Origin: Trichomonas vaginalis G3
Lineage: Eukaryota; Parabasalia; Trichomonadida; Trichomonadidae
Assembly (NCBI RefSeq): GCF_026262505.1
Contig: NC_067206.1
Coordinates: 10,869,507 to 10,933,506 of the forward strand
Length of the DNA stretch: 64,000 nt
Direction of reading: 5' to 3'
A program made the translations under genes and the position numbers. Under the pieces are notes generated by a model. The model saw nothing but the letters and a program-made list of their open reading frames with translations. It did not search any database and was not told the origin of the DNA. Below are positions 48,516-62,448 of the stretch, in pieces. Position 1 is the first letter of the stretch. Each line of letters opens with the position of its first letter.

Positions 48516-50197
48516 GAGCTTGTTCTTCTGGTTCAGGGTCTTTAGGTATAATACACAACGAACTGACCTACTCTTTTACCAATATTTTTTGACTCCGTTC
48601 CAAATTCCTCTTCCGACAGATTTTATTCCATTCCATATACCTCTTCCAACTCTTCTGAAGAAGTTTCCAATACTCTTAAGAAACCCATTTACTATATGTA
48701 TAACAATGTCAACCTAGTCTCTTACGTTTCCTGTTGAGTTCCATAGCATTTTTTAACTGAGCTCATACATTCTTTTCTCCTCTGGTAGAAAACATATCTG
48801 GGTCAACTCCTGTGTTCGCGTCATCTGCATAAGTTGTTTATATCCCACTTCAGGGTTTGTATAAAACTCTTTCCATCTCATATTTGCATACCATGTGGAA
48901 CTAACGCCGCGTCATTTGACATGGCAGTTTGCATTTGTACATCTGTTGGCACTTGACCATAGTTTGCCATTGCAGTTTGTATTCTAACTTCATTTGGAAT
49001 ATTCTCTGGGTTTGGTTGTCCAGGTTGCTGTGCATTCGCTAAGTTCTGTGCGTCCATTTAATATTAGATAAAATATCTCTTACGAGTACATATACTGGAC
49101 ATTTGCAGGCATTGGTTCATCTCATATTCTCTGTACTTTCTGCCACGTCAAATAAATAAATGACACAATGGAAAAAACCTAAAACAAGTAGTCCTATTCA
49201 AACCACATTACTTACCAATAAAATTTCTTTGTTTGACACTTTCTCGGTTTATAGGACCTCTCTCATATTCTATCTTGTCATATATAAACTCATAGTCATG
49301 TATGTCCTCTAACCATCTCATAACGGTTTCCAAACCACTTTTATCGATGTAAAGTAAAAGCATGGATGGTTATGTATAACGTCTAAAGTTTCTAAAGAGT
49401 CTCTCAAAGTCCAGTCTACTTGGTATTGAAAATCCCATGTGTTATAGAACGGCGGTCCACTATAAAGAAAACATTTTCCTTGTCTTTATATTTTTCATAC
49501 AACTCTGTCACGACATCTCACAAAATCTATACCCTCAATATATTTTTCTATGTTCTCTTTGAAAACATTTGTATAGTTAAGATATAAAACTTTTGACATA
49601 AGTGTTTCAATGTCATGAACTCTTATAGACCACTATATAATAGGCTAGCAGATATACTATCCCAGTCTATATATTCTGCTTTTTCAAAACCTCTCTCACA
49701 ATTTTTCTTATCTAATGGTATACGTTCCATCTTCCTATAGGTATCTTTTCTTTTAACTCTTTCAAATATATGTTTGTGTCTGGAATATGTTTGAGACGGT
49801 CATATAGTTGTCGAAGTCATTGCATATAATCTTTGAGTCTGGGAATATTGTTGACTAAATGGGATATAAGAAACTTCCACCGAACAAATCTACAAATGTT
49901 AGACCATTCGGTAGTTTCTTAAGTTCTCTCAATAAAATATCTTTACATCTACTCTTATTTCCAAAGAAGAGGTAACGGTTTGTTTTGTAAAATTCATTTA
50001 TATATAATAATAAAAATGTTTTTCCTGAAAAGTGACAGAAAAGTGACAAAACATGAAAACATATATATTTGTGAAAAGGCGACACATAATAATTTTTCGA
50101 CCAGAAGACTAACAAATTTTCCGAATAAAAACTTCATTTATACTAAACATCTTCGGGCTAGAGGGCGCAACGCCTGGAAGCCCCACTACCTTTTTTT
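48516..50197 (-). pseudogene. right-end gene cluster of element 2 (MGFFG peptide, 120-aa, membrane protein, methylase), broken
   Basis: Near-copy of 30370-32089. It begins inside the MGFFG peptide gene and includes the 120-aa gene (about 48710-49058), the small membrane protein and the adenine methylase (about 49210-50000), then the right terminal repeat and a seven-T end at 50191-50197. Broken at many points; the pattern fits sequencing noise. Confidence 0.75.
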
Positions 50198-50248
50198 ATC
50201 TGACAGCAGAAATCGAATCAGCAGAGCCAGAAGAATCAGATTACGCGG

Positions 50249-50725
50249 GGAAAATAGGTTTTGAACGCTTAGATAGGGTAAAATCAGACTTTATGAGGTA
50301 TGTTGTATAATTATAGTTTGTGCTGTAATATGTCATGAGATCAGAATATGAAGGAGTATAATGTGTTATTGTCACAGGTATATATGTGAGGATAGCTCAG
50401 TAGAGTCTGTAAAAGTTTTAGTAGAAGAAAAGTTATTATAAAGAACAAAAAATTAAAAATAAACATTATTAAGTGAAAACCAAAGTTTACCTATTTTATG
50501 TAAGGTTTTTCTTTGTGGGTTGAGTATATGACAAAAAAGATTAATGCACTCTGTCCGTGTCAACTCCGCGTTCAATATTCAATGCGGAACATTGTTCCAT
50601 TCTGGAGACATGCAGAGGCATGTCTCCAGAATGAGACACTGCGACCGACAGGAGTGGCACAATACACTCTTGTCGGTCAAACTTCCGCGTTCAAGTATCA
50701 ATGCGGAAACATTGTTCCATTCGGG
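50249..50725. repeat. foldback element arm, second copy of 32141-32624
   Basis: Same sub-repeats and order as the first copy, with small length differences. AT-rich spacer without a gene follows to 52012. Confidence 0.75.
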
Positions 50726-52012
50726 AGACATGCAGGAGGCAATGTCTCCCGAAATGATACCATCATACCAATACCAATTTATACTTCTTTCCATTGTCAT
50801 ACAATTCAATATTTTATCATTCTTAATCAACTTTTATATTCTTCTTTAATCAATTTACTTTCTCTAGAATATCTATTCCTTTAACAGACATAAAATCACT
50901 AATCGAGCTTTTTCAATACTCAAAATTTCATATAAATCTTTGTTATTTTTTCTCTCATCGCTTATTTATTAATATACATATTCCTCTTCACATATCCCTC
51001 TTCATATATATTGGATCTCAACACTCATCTATTAGAACAATATATTTTCGCTTAATCTCAATTATTCATTAACAATCTTTTCATCTTCTTATTTCTAGTT
51101 AACCTACCAATATTAATAATATAGAATATATGCCCAATTACATATTCAGATACATTAAATTCAAGAAATCTTCTAATATTTTCTCCTATTCATAATAAAA
51201 TCATATTTAGTCTCACATCACAATTCTATCAGTTCTCCAAATCATATCATATTGGTAAAATCACATTATATCTCTTATAATATCACTTAAATTTGTATTT
51301 TTTATTAATTATATTTAATTATTCTACATTCTATTATTATAGAGTTTGACAAACTCATCATAGTTAAAATCAAAATCATTCAGAACTTTTGAATCTAATG
51401 AAAATTACATTTCGATATCTTTTGCAAGCTTAATTTTTTGTTATCTTAAAATACATTTAGTAATGTTATGTACGTATTGAATTCAAATTATAGCGCAGAA
51501 TGCAACTCATCTTGAGATTCACATTTCATTTCACAATATAGCATATATACATCAATAACATATTTACTCATATATCTACACGACTCTAAAACTCAATGAC
51601 ATCAATAATGCTTGTAATATTTAAAATAATTTTGCATTTTGATTCTCAGCTTAACCTTATAAATGTCACCAAACATTTCATTTCTACAAGAAAATAATAA
51701 TTAGTATAAGCGTTTATAACCATTGTTACTCACATCATATTAATTCATTTTGAAATTTTTAAATAAATGACTGGATCATAAACCTATGTACCCATATCCA
51801 ACATGTTAAAATTTCAAAGTCTGAAACTTAGTATACATTGAGTTTCATGAAATCAGATAATCTCGTAGATTTCTTAAATATTATATATGTGCTGGCCAAT
51901 AAGAGCAGCATGATTCTCCATCATATCACATTCTAAACATATCTTTATTTTGTTCAATTGGCATAAATTAAGGGTGCTTTTCAGGCGATAAATGGTATTT
52001 TAGATACCTGGG

Positions 52013-52545
52013 TAGGGGGTCGGGAACAGGACAAATTTCCACACGGCACTTTTTTTAAAAAAAAATTAATGGAGCGGAGCGATACTCTGTGCAGGACCCC
52101 AAGCTCCCAATCATTACGAAAGGAGCCTCAGGGCTCCTGAGAAACTCTTTGAGAAGGTTTCTTAAAGAAAACCTTTCAAGATGATTGTCAGCATTCACTC
52201 AAAATCTACAGAGTTTTCAAAGTTTCAAATTTATCTGAAATGAAGCTCTTTGAATCTATTGTATATCTAATTGTAGAGGTACCTTTCAAAATGTCTTCTA
52301 TTGATTAAATTTTAATCAGTAAAAGTCATTTTGAAAAGGTACATCTCTATAATTGCTATTGAGCATTCACTCTTGGAACCTTGGAGCTCTTGTGTAGTGC
52401 ATGAAAACTCAAAGATTCTAGCATAAAAACATATATCATAGACATAATTTCTCAATATAATTAAGGTTATTTTAAAAAATGAGAAAAGCGTAATTTAAGG
52501 TTATTGAAAAGTAGGTTGGCAAATTTGTCCCGCACTCACCCCCTA
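52013..52545. mobile_element. MITE-like element, second copy of 33945-34487
   Basis: Keeps the TAGGGGGT and ACCCCCTA ends and the internal hairpin region; ten bases shorter than the first copy. Confidence 0.65.
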
Positions 52546-52786
52546 AGGGTCATGGAAAAAGTGCAAAAGTCAAAAATTGAGGTAAACAATAATTAAATAT
52601 GAAAAGAAAAATAATGTAATAAAAACAATGATAAATATGAAAAGAAAGATAATAGTAGTAGGATAGGAAGGGTTGTGTGACTTTTTTTTTACGTCTATAT
52701 ATAGATGAAGGTATGTTTTCCAGCCTCTATACATACATGATAAAATTTTTTCTACCTTCTGCTCTAATGATGCTATATCTATCTAA

Positions 52787-54981
52787 TCACATAGTTCTTA
52801 GAGCTAGTGGATGCCAGAAGAAGTGGTTGCAGAACATTGCAAGACCCACTGTTGCAGATACAGAGTTCTCACCACGCAATGAGTTGCAAGAAATGACAAC
52901 ATTTCTCTCCAGCGTTTAAAATTCCCCAAGCGCAGCAAGTACCGAAAATAAGCATTTCTGCGCCTTCTCGATGTCATCTGTCTCAAGAATGTCCTGAACT
53001 CCTTGACGTAACGGGACTCTCGCATCACTCTGCTGCATCAAGACCATGCCATGGCTATCATAGCATTCTGTGTAACAGCATCTTCGTTATCGTTCAAAAG
53101 CGGTTTCAACACTTCAATTGCCTCTGAATTTCCTGTTCCAGCGCATGAAATTCCGATTGCAAGTGCCGCTCCTGCCCTCACGTGTGTGCGTGGTAGCTCT
53201 CGCCAAGAGAGTTGATCATTGAGGGAACTTCCTTTGGACGACGAGACAAAACAAATCCAATGCAATGACAGCCGCTCTTCTAACATTATCGTTTACATCA
53301 CTCACAGCGATATGAAGAAGTTTTTGCAAAGCGTCATTTGAAGAATTTCCTATGTTTGCGAGTGCGATGATCCATGCAGCTCCTTCGCGCATGAGAGGCT
53401 GCCTGCTGTCGAGCATTCGCTGGATAGTGTCGTTTGCTCTGGCGCCGCATCCGTAGAGGACAAATCCAAGCCCATCGCAATGCCTCGCATGATTTTCTCG
53501 TGTTCGGTGTTTTCGCAGATTCTGATCATCTCGTCAATGGTTTCCTGGCTGCCACTGCCGAGCATGACCATGCCAAGAGCGTATCCGGCAGCTTCACCTG
53601 GTTCGGGATGATCTTCCTTATAACTTTTAATAATAAAAATTATAATGAGAAGTATCTGCGGCTGCCGAGGGAGATGAGGCCAAGAGCAAGACATGCACCA
53701 TGCTGGATGACGTATAGAGGCTTGTTGGTCTGATCGTACGATGTTTTCTGAAGGAATGATTCTAATTTCTCTGTAACAATGTTGAGAATGGCTTTGTCCC
53801 ATCTGTAGTTGACATAGATGAGCAAGAGCATAAATGGCACCGCCTGTGACATGTCGGGAGCTTCTTTGACCAAAAAAGATGTCAGAACTTTTAGAGCGTC
53901 TTCTAGGTGGCCAACATGGATGCTCCGACTGCAGCGGTTGTGAACTGAGCCCACTTACGTTCGTGATAAACCAGTTCAAATTGACTCTGAAAAAATTATC
54001 ATCGCCAACTCCAGCGTACATGTAAGAATAGGCAATAGTTACGATGATATGGATGATTGACGGGCTGTATCAAGTGAATCTTTAGGGAAATAAGGACATA
54101 GAATATCATTTTTGTTTTTTCGGAAGAGGAAATCTAAATATTTCTGTAAAAGGAGTTTGCGTGTTAAAATGTCTTTAACAATATTGAGCCTTCGGTGGTA
54201 AATTGTCGATAACTTGGGCACATATTTTTGATGTGCATTTTCGCAAGTTCAAATGCAATTTGAATATCCCATAAGTTTATCGTCAGTCTTAGAGGATGTA
54301 CAAAGTTGCTTCAGTAAGTTCGCGCCTGAGATGTAATCTTTGTAATGTAAATAAAGTTGACTTAGCTGGAATTTATCACTTCGTGACCTCGAAAAATCAA
54401 CAAGTATATCAAGAATTTCCTTTTTGTACTCATTATTCATGCCTGTTTCTTGACATAATGTAATTGCGCCACTTGCAAAGGCTCGGACACTGTTCTAAAG
54501 CGATCTTTATTGATTCCTTCATGTGGGTTTCAATTGATAGTGTAAGACTTGACTGTATTTCTTGTTTTTGAGAAGGTTTTCATACATCTCTGAACAAGTA
54601 CTTGATGATCTTCAGAAATTGGGATGTTTTCTGCAATTTTGTATATATTTCTGGAATGCAAATGATACTATCTTACAGATATACTTATCATCGGCTGCAA
54701 CGTCGAATAATTGCTTTGAGAGCAATGCGTACTCTAATGCTCCTTCTAATCACCGTAATAATAACATACAATAGATGCTAGTCTTGCTGCTTGTAAATGA
54801 GATGGAAATGTTGTTAATTTTGCAAGAACAGTTATTTTATCAAGATAATCAACCATTAATGGCCAAGAATTCGGTAGACTTTGAATAAGTGCTCAATTGC
54901 ATTAACATTTTATGCTGTTCCCTTCATCGAAAAAGTGTCAAAAATATATCCTTTTGGAATGAATATAAAATACTTTAACAT
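52787..54981 (-). pseudogene. RPN2-like copy 2
   Basis: Duplicate of 34734-36949 with the same C-terminal truncation but many more small frame changes. At 54249-54440 it reads KKEILDILVDFSRSRSDKFQ, where copy 1 is shifted, and this agrees with the RPN2 family pattern. It therefore adds information about the true gene even though most of it is noisier. Confidence 0.8.
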
Positions 54982-56160
54982 GATAACAACCACTCTTAAT
55001 ATTGTGGCCGTTCTGGTTGATAAACCCAAAATCTGGGGAAAAGTTCTTGGGAAAAAAATAATCTTGTAAAATAAATCGGTCTCCGCGGTAGCGCTAGCCT
55101 TCGGCCGCATCGCCGCCTCCGGACATGAACAACACAAAGTTAAAGTCATCAAATATGTAATAAGCCCTATATTATTTTTCCTTTTTCTTTCCCCTTTCCT
55201 CTAATTTTGTCAAGTAACAAACTAATCTAATGTCTTATCTAAATGTATTCATTTCTAACAAAATTCTTATAAAATGCTTGCTTTCATTATTTCTTTTGAA
55301 AAACTTAAAATCTCAAAGTATGCTCGAAACCACTTCGATGGATATAAAAATTCCTTGCACTTCGGCAAGCCTGGCCAACTGAGCCCGAAATATATGGTAA
55401 AAAAGGGGTTGCGTCCTAAGGCGTCCTAGTGTAAATTTCTCAAAATTGTGATATTTACATCACATTTTTGAGAGGTTTATGGGCGTCCTAAGGGAAAATT
55501 GAATAGCTAGGCGTCCCGAATTTCTATTCTAAGATTTAAATATATTATATACTTAAGTATAATACAAGCAATATAAAAATTAAATTTTATTATGTTAACT
55601 TATAAGAAATTTTTTTGAATTATCGTTGATTTATTGTAATCTTTCCAGGCTATACTTTTGAAATCAACTTTACCTGTCATACGCATTAATGTAGTAGATG
55701 TCCAGGTGTAGCTATTTATATCCAGCAACATTGGTATTTTATCATTGTAAGATATCAAAATGAAGCGTTTTTTCAGATATAATTTTTCGTAAATTTTTCA
55801 AAAATATAGATGGTAAAAAGCCTCGACTTGCTCGAAAAATACAATTTTTTACTTGTAAAAATTACCCTTTTACAGCATGGCAGCTATTCAAGCAATATTT
55901 CTTTTTCTAAAAGTATATATTTTCACAAAAAAATTAAGATCAAATTCGACAATTCTTGATGAAAGCAAAAATATTACACATACTTCTAGATGCATGGGAT
56001 AAAATATGCAATTATTCAATCAATTCGCATGTTTGAAAAAAAAAATCTAAATTTGATAAAAATGTAGAAATTTTATTTTAACTTGAGATTCGATTTTTTT
56101 GATCCCATTTGTGAATTTTTTTGATCGGAATTTCAATTAATTTGTTGATCAAAAATGACC

Positions 56161-57139
56161 TCACAATGTTTGATCATAAGTGAAGTCATCTTCATGGGTA
56201 TTTAGAAAATTCCAAGAAAATTGCTTATTTCTCGCAGATGTAATATCTGAGAAAATCGAATTTAAATATTCATAGAACCCAAATCATTCTCCGGTTCGAA
56301 TAATTCATCTGTTGCTTTTTCTGTTTTTTCTATAATTTTAATAATTTGATTATAAATTCTTCATCAAGGAAGAATTATTGTTGCATTTTTGATAAAATTC
56401 CATATTGAGGTAATATGGCAATAATTACATTTATAAAATGTAATTTTATCCAAAATTTTTTGCAAATTCGCATAATAGCCATTAATATTTGAAGCTGAGA
56501 TTAAACCTGTGATTACTTCTGTTAACTTTTGGAAAATCATCGCAATTTAATATCTCTTTATATTGAATTGAAATAAAAAAAATCAAATGGATTCATTTCT
56601 TCAATTTCAAGGAGATTGTAAAAATGATAGAAGTGTTATTGCAACAAATTGTATTTGCAGCACAAAAAATATCATTTGCTCGATTCCATTTTGAGATAAA
56701 TTTGCTGGAACAAGTGTAAATTAAAACAGTTGCTTAATTTTTCTTCATTGTTTTCATAAAAAAGTAACAAGTTGCAACTGGAATTCAAAATTTTGATAAT
56801 TGCCAGTTATTTCAGTAAATATATATATTTTGCTTTTCTTCATCTAAAAATGGCAAATATTGATTTGCAATATTAACTAAAGTTTGGGATAATTGTTCCA
56901 GTTTGATTTTACAATTGTGAGCACATTATGTAATATGTAAATTTATCGCTTTGTAGGAATTTAAAATTGTTTGTTGTTCTGTTTCAGTTAAATTACTGAA
57001 TTTTCAAGATACCAGATTTGCTTTACTTTTACCACCTCTCGAAAGCTGGGGACACCGCTATCGTTGGGAGTAGCATTTAAATAGAACCACAAGGGCATTT
57101 TTCGAATGCCGGTGTAGTTATAGTTGAAACATCGGACAT
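56161..57139 (-). pseudogene. ARM-like protein gene, copy 2
   Basis: Duplicate of the 329-aa gene at 38150-39139, 11 bases shorter overall, with several small frame changes. The first residues and the last codons are recognisable. Spacers on both sides copy those of segment H without new genes. Confidence 0.75.
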
Positions 57140-59026
57140 TTTGATTCATTATGCCAAGGTTTGATTCCAATTTAGCGAGATTTTTTCTTTTTTGGATCAT
57201 GAATTTTTTTTTTGGGTCACTATAAGATTGTTTCATGTTCTAAATCTGCTGCATATGTAATCTATTTTTATTTACCTATTTTAAAAATCTATTGGATTGC
57301 CAAATTTGAATATATTTAAATCATAAAATCCAAAAAACTATAAATATATGTTTTATGCATAGTGCTGATACTCAAATATTCAGATTACTTAGATCCAGAA
57401 TAATATCCGATTTTCTTAAAATTAAACTTCAAAACTTCTTCCAATCTTATAGTCATGTGATTTTATCCCAAGCATATGGGATTCTAAATTTTTGTCCTAT
57501 CGTTATCCCAATTGAATTTTTTTTGGAATTTAAAAATTTTTTTTTCTCCATGAAACTTAAATTTTAATTTTTACCACTAAAATGCAATATTTCAACAAAT
57601 TAATGAGTAATAATATTTTAATTTAAATAAATATTATAAATCTCCTCAATTAATGTAATTATTGTATTAATTTTGTTGAAAATATAAAATCTTCGAAGAG
57701 ATGATGAATTTAATATTTTTAGAATGTTGTTTAATTGTACTATATTATGCATGTAAAATTTTGTTACAATACATTTTATATGGGATCCCATTCCAATTGA
57801 GAGAAAATTGAGAAGTGGGATTGGGCTAGCCCAATTCAAAATATCCCAGTGGAAATAAAAAAATTAACAATCAACATAAAAAAGCATCTTAAATAATAAT
57901 GATAAAAAGAAATTTTGTATGAATTTCAATCAAATTTGTTTTTATTCAACTTAAGAAATCACTTCATTAATGAAAGAAGTCGGGTTCACAACATATCCCG
58001 ATCTTGAAACGAAACAACATGTTTTTTGATGCCCTAAACGGGGGGTCGCCAGCAAAAAAAAAGATGTCAAAATTTATCCCAAAAATTTAAAAAAAAATCG
58101 AAGAAAGTGCATCCCAGGGATTATAAATTTAAGTTTTCACATCTCTACAATCTTATTCTTAATCAATTGTAAATTTTTAAAACCATTTTTTAAAAAAATT
58201 TTGCGTAAATTTATTCTCATGTTGTTTTAATCGAAATATACATTTTCAAAAAAATAATATTGACTTATGAAATTCATTTTAAGGTGAAATAGTATTGTTT
58301 TATTAAAGTATATGAATAATATATAAAAATTAATGAATAATATAAGCAGATTTTAGTTTACAAAACAAATATGAGCAATGCAATTTCAAACTTCTGCTGG
58401 CAATTTCGATATTGCTCAAGTTTGTAGTATTTTGTATACCTAAACATCGGCTTAATCAAAATTCGATTTTTCTTATGAGTATTGAGAAAATTTGATTGCA
58501 ATGAGAAGGATTTCGACGTTTTTGATAAACTAAGAGCTGAGCTTTAGGGGTTCAGTTCATTTATGGCTGTAGTTTGATGCGTAGAATCTCTTTTTTATTG
58601 TAAATTCTTTCAGCATGGAGATCGAGAATGAATCTTTTGAGAACTTTATGAGTTTTTACACCCGTAAAGAGGTCCTTCGAGGAAAGATAGTCCAGACTAC
58701 ATGAAGATGTGGTTAACCAAAAAAATCCGATGGTTTCCCCATATTCATGTAGATCTTCGAAAAAATGAGCACAAAAAAGCCAAAAAAATAGGCTTTTTAT
58801 TGATTTGTACACTAGATCAATAATCTATTAGGATCTGACACTCTTTTTAGCCAGAGATATGAGGTCCTTTCTAGGAAAAACGATCTATTCATCCATAAAA
58901 AAAATGAATATCGTTTTCCCCAGAAATTACATGGGGAGTGTGTAAGTAAAAGCAAATCTGGTAATATTGTGATAAAAAATAGAATCCTTGAAACATTCTG
59001 ATATCTTTTCAATTTTAAAACGGATG

Positions 59027-59207
59027 CTAAAAATGTAAAAGAACTTCATCAGTCACTGTGATTTTTTTGAAAATTTATCCCAATTCAAGCATCCAATTGA
59101 TCTTTCTGTCATTGTACTTATGCATTGATAAAGTTGATTTAATGAATCCGAAGAATAATCATTATGCTTGACTAGTTAGTTAGTTGATACAGACTGTCGT
59201 CAGCCAT
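59027..59207 (-). pseudogene. copy 2 of the 60-aa frame at 41066-41248
   Basis: Same sequence two bases shorter, so the frame is changed. Carries no new information about whether the first copy is a gene. Confidence 0.35.
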
Positions 59208-59542
59208 TTTAAAAAAATGAATAAAATTGTATAGTAAATATATATTGTTGAATTTGTGACGCTACACTCAATCTAAGACCAATATCTCAAAGAATTCCTC
59301 ATTTAAGTATACTTTTCATTGTGTTTTTTTAAAAAATATCTTTGCTTATTTGTTCACTTTTTGACATTTATTATATGCTTTTATCATATTTCCGATGATA
59401 TGAATATATATTCTATATAAGAATGACGCTACATTCAATCTTAAGACCAATATCTCAAAGAATTCCTCATTTAAGTATTACTTTTCATTTTTGATTCAAT
59501 TTTCGAACGGTTTTCGTAAATTGTGCATCATTTCATTTTTTA

Positions 59543-61772
59543 ATGGGAAAATCATCTATATTTAATCAAAAAAGAGCAAACTTTACAGACGAAAATAAAA
59601 TATTTATCAGGGAACAATCTGAAAATACCAAAAATCAACATCGAGAGATGAAAAAACGATATAATCAAACAAGTTCTTCAATATTTTAATATTAAATACG
59701 CCGAAAATGAATCTAAGCTGTCAGAAGATTATTTTATATATTGCAGTTAAAAAATATTCCCGCAGTTACTGGAAAATATCCTGATACAATTGTTCGCAAA
59801 AGATATGCTTTATCGCATGATCATACAAATATTATTAATTCAAATAATATTGAACGTTACTACCGTTGCATCGATCATTCTTGTCAAGCACGTTATTAGT
59901 TAAAATTGAGAACAGTTCAGTTTCCGAAGATTTACAAAAGGAACATATACCCGAATGCAGACAATTTAAAAAGTTACAAAATGAAAAAAATGATCTTCAT
60001 AAATCAATGACTCTGACAAAATAACAATAAGGCAATGGCAAAATTTTCTGAAGACAACGCACTTTTCAGCAGATTAAAAAATTTATGACAGAACTTGCTG
60101 TTGGTACTGATGAAAACCCATTAATTAAAGATCATTGGTCAGGAAGTTTATAATAAGTCCAGAAAATTTTCTGTTGGAGAAAAAAATTACAGACGATGAA
60201 ATTGCTAATTTTTGTTTAATAAATGGCGAGCAGTTTTTCATTGGCCATGATTTTCAAGCAAATTGTGAGACGATGTTTTTTGGTTTGAGAAGGCAATTCA
60301 ATTTGCAAAAGAAGCCACAGATTTATTTTGCGATGGAACTTTTAAAATTACACCAAAACATTTTCAAAAAGGACAGATGCTAACAATTATGATTTGTGAA
60401 CCTTCAACAAATCAATATCTACCACTTTTATTTATATTCATGAAAACCGCACAATTGAATCTTATAAGAAGCGATTTGAATATATTTATACTGTCAAGGG
60501 TATTCAATTTTCAAAGATAATTCAAATTCATTGTGATTTTGAAAAGGGAATGATAGAGGCACTTCAACAAATTTTCCCTAAAGTCCGTATAATTGGATGC
60601 CTATTTCATTTCAAACAAGCTTTACACAGGAAACTTGTAGCACTTTATACAAAAATTTCAATACTTTACAAAATTCTTTATTAAGCTATATTCTATTACT
60701 CCATTCATGTCTCATGAAGAATTTGTACTTACAATGCATATAATTAATCAAAATAAAGTTGATTCGATCAAAGATTATATTGATTATTTCAACAAAGTTT
60801 GGTTGCCGCACTACAATTTATATCTCAATATAATAATGCAACTGCAATATTCACTAATGATTGCCTCGAGAGTATGCATTCAGAATTTTCTTCGTTAAAA
60901 CATCCAAACATTTATGAAGCTATTAAGAAGATATCTCAAATCCAATTAGATAAATATAACGCCATCAAAAATAACCAGAAGATCGAGCGCCATATAAAAA
61001 CCGTTATCACTGATAGCTACAAAAATTATATTCTTGACTGCTTTCAAAAAGAACTTGAGAAAACAATTTTTCTATCAAACAATACAACGTAAGTGATCTT
61101 TCTTTGGCTCAGAACGAGATTTCTCCATATGGTTCCATAGAATCGAGTTCATTGTTCGAAATATTCCAGTTCATGATGCAGATATACTCAAATCGATCGA
61201 TCTAACAGATAAAGATACAATGATCACTAAGTTTATAATAAAAAAGAGAAAAAATTATGGCATTATTTAATGAAACATTAAATCATCCAGATTTTATTCA
61301 TCCACTCCAATTCAAACTAATTTTGAGCATTCGCGATACAAATCAAGGTTCAGATGCTCCAATTCGCTCCGAAAATTCAAATATTGCAGACTCTACAGAT
61401 TAGAACCAGAAAATCAAAACCATCCTTCTACAAATCAAATGTCTAGTAATCTAGAACATAAGCTGGACCTTCTTGATCATATTGAAAAACAATTATCGAA
61501 AATGCGCTCGTTATGGGAATCTTCCTACTACAAATGCTATTGTTGGGCGTCAAAACAAGTTTCAGTAATAGCAAGCAAAATTCTGAAAAAAATAAGAAAA
61601 AATCTTCCATAACAACAAAATCAAACAATAAAAACAAAATTCATACTGACAATCCTCCTAAACGTAAAGCTCCTATTTCGGAAAGGATTCTCAGCGATAA
61701 TAACTTATATTTTTCAAGTTCATCGAAAGAGATCGAAAAGCAAACGTTCCACATCTACAGAGAAAAAATTGA
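59543..61772 (+). pseudogene. MULE transposase, copy 2, frame-interrupted
   Basis: Duplicate of 41584-43836. Recognisable blocks include DEIANFCLINGEQFFIG (60.2 kb), IHCDFEKGMIEAL and NDCLESMHSEF (60.9 kb), but repeated one-base losses interrupt the frame through its length. The upstream 64-bp direct repeats (from about 59258 and 59425) and the downstream CACCCGTATGTACG repeats are also copied. Confidence 0.8.
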
Positions 61773-62316
61773 ATATATGAAGTCTAATTCCTTTTATAAA
61801 CTACTATATTTTTATTCTTATGACTAAAAAATAATATATTATTTAAGGGTGCACCCGTATGTACGTTTATTTGAAGAGAGGAGGATTACCCTCTCAATTT
61901 TGAGGGATTCGTTAGTTTATTTTCTCGATGAATATGCAATATAAATTTGATTTTTACCTTATCAATATACTTCATATAATATACACATGTTCACGTAAAA
62001 ACTTTTTCCAAAATCCTCAGGAATTAAGCGATTTTTGAATTTTAAGAATTTTTTTTCGAATTTTTTCGAAAAAAAATATTTTCAGAACAGCCTTAACGGC
62101 TAAGATTTAGGAACAATGTTAAGTATCAAAAAGAAAGAGGTCTGATATAGACAACATATATCGTTGAAGTTGAAAAAATCTCTAATATTTGAGCCCAAAA
62201 TTTCAAATTTTAATTTTTGAAAAAAGAGGCCACCGTATGTACGTTTATTGAGAGGAGGATTATATTTTTGAAAGGGTGAAACATTATGAATATGTTAATT
62301 ATATAATAATATGTAT

Positions 62317-62320
<4 letters not shown>

Positions 62321-62353
<33 letters not shown>
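62321..62353. repeat. 33-A tract before element 3
   Basis: Exact length match to the tract at 44387-44419. Confidence 0.85.
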
Positions 62354-62355
<2 letters not shown>

Positions 62356-62448
62356 TAGTGGGGCTTCCAGGGGCTGCGCCCTTCTAGCCCGAAGATGTTT
62401 AGTAAAAAATGAGGTTTTTATTCGGAAAATTGTTAGTCTTCTGGTGTG

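Larger units (their letters stand above)
44411..50197. mobile_element. Maverick/Polinton-type element 2, internally deleted (about 5.8 kb)
   Basis: The left end (A-run, GGTAGTGGGGCTTCC) and right end (GGAAGCCCCACTACC) are of the same family as element 1, but only the outer parts are present: a 325-aa gene and the large Q/K-rich region on the left, and MGFFG, 120-aa, membrane and methylase parts on the right. Capsid, helicase, ATPase, regulator island, integrase and fibre are absent. The left flank (TATTATT) and right flank (ATCTGA) do not match, so this is not one clean insertion. The junction lies at about 48515. Broken in many places, with assembly noise likely. Confidence 0.8.
50198..62320. 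repeat. second copy of host segment H (duplicate of 32090-44386)
   Basis: Follows 32090-44386 feature by feature in the same order and orientation, starting with ATCTGACAGCAG. From ATCTGA to GGTAGTGG the lengths are 12330 bp and 12156 bp, so this copy is about 1.4% shorter through scattered one- and two-base differences in genes and spacers alike. See findings for the assembly question. Confidence 0.9.

Noticed and set aside
50198-62320. Treating the second H segment as an independent set of diverged host genes
   Set aside because: The evenly scattered small length differences point to sequence quality rather than gene divergence.
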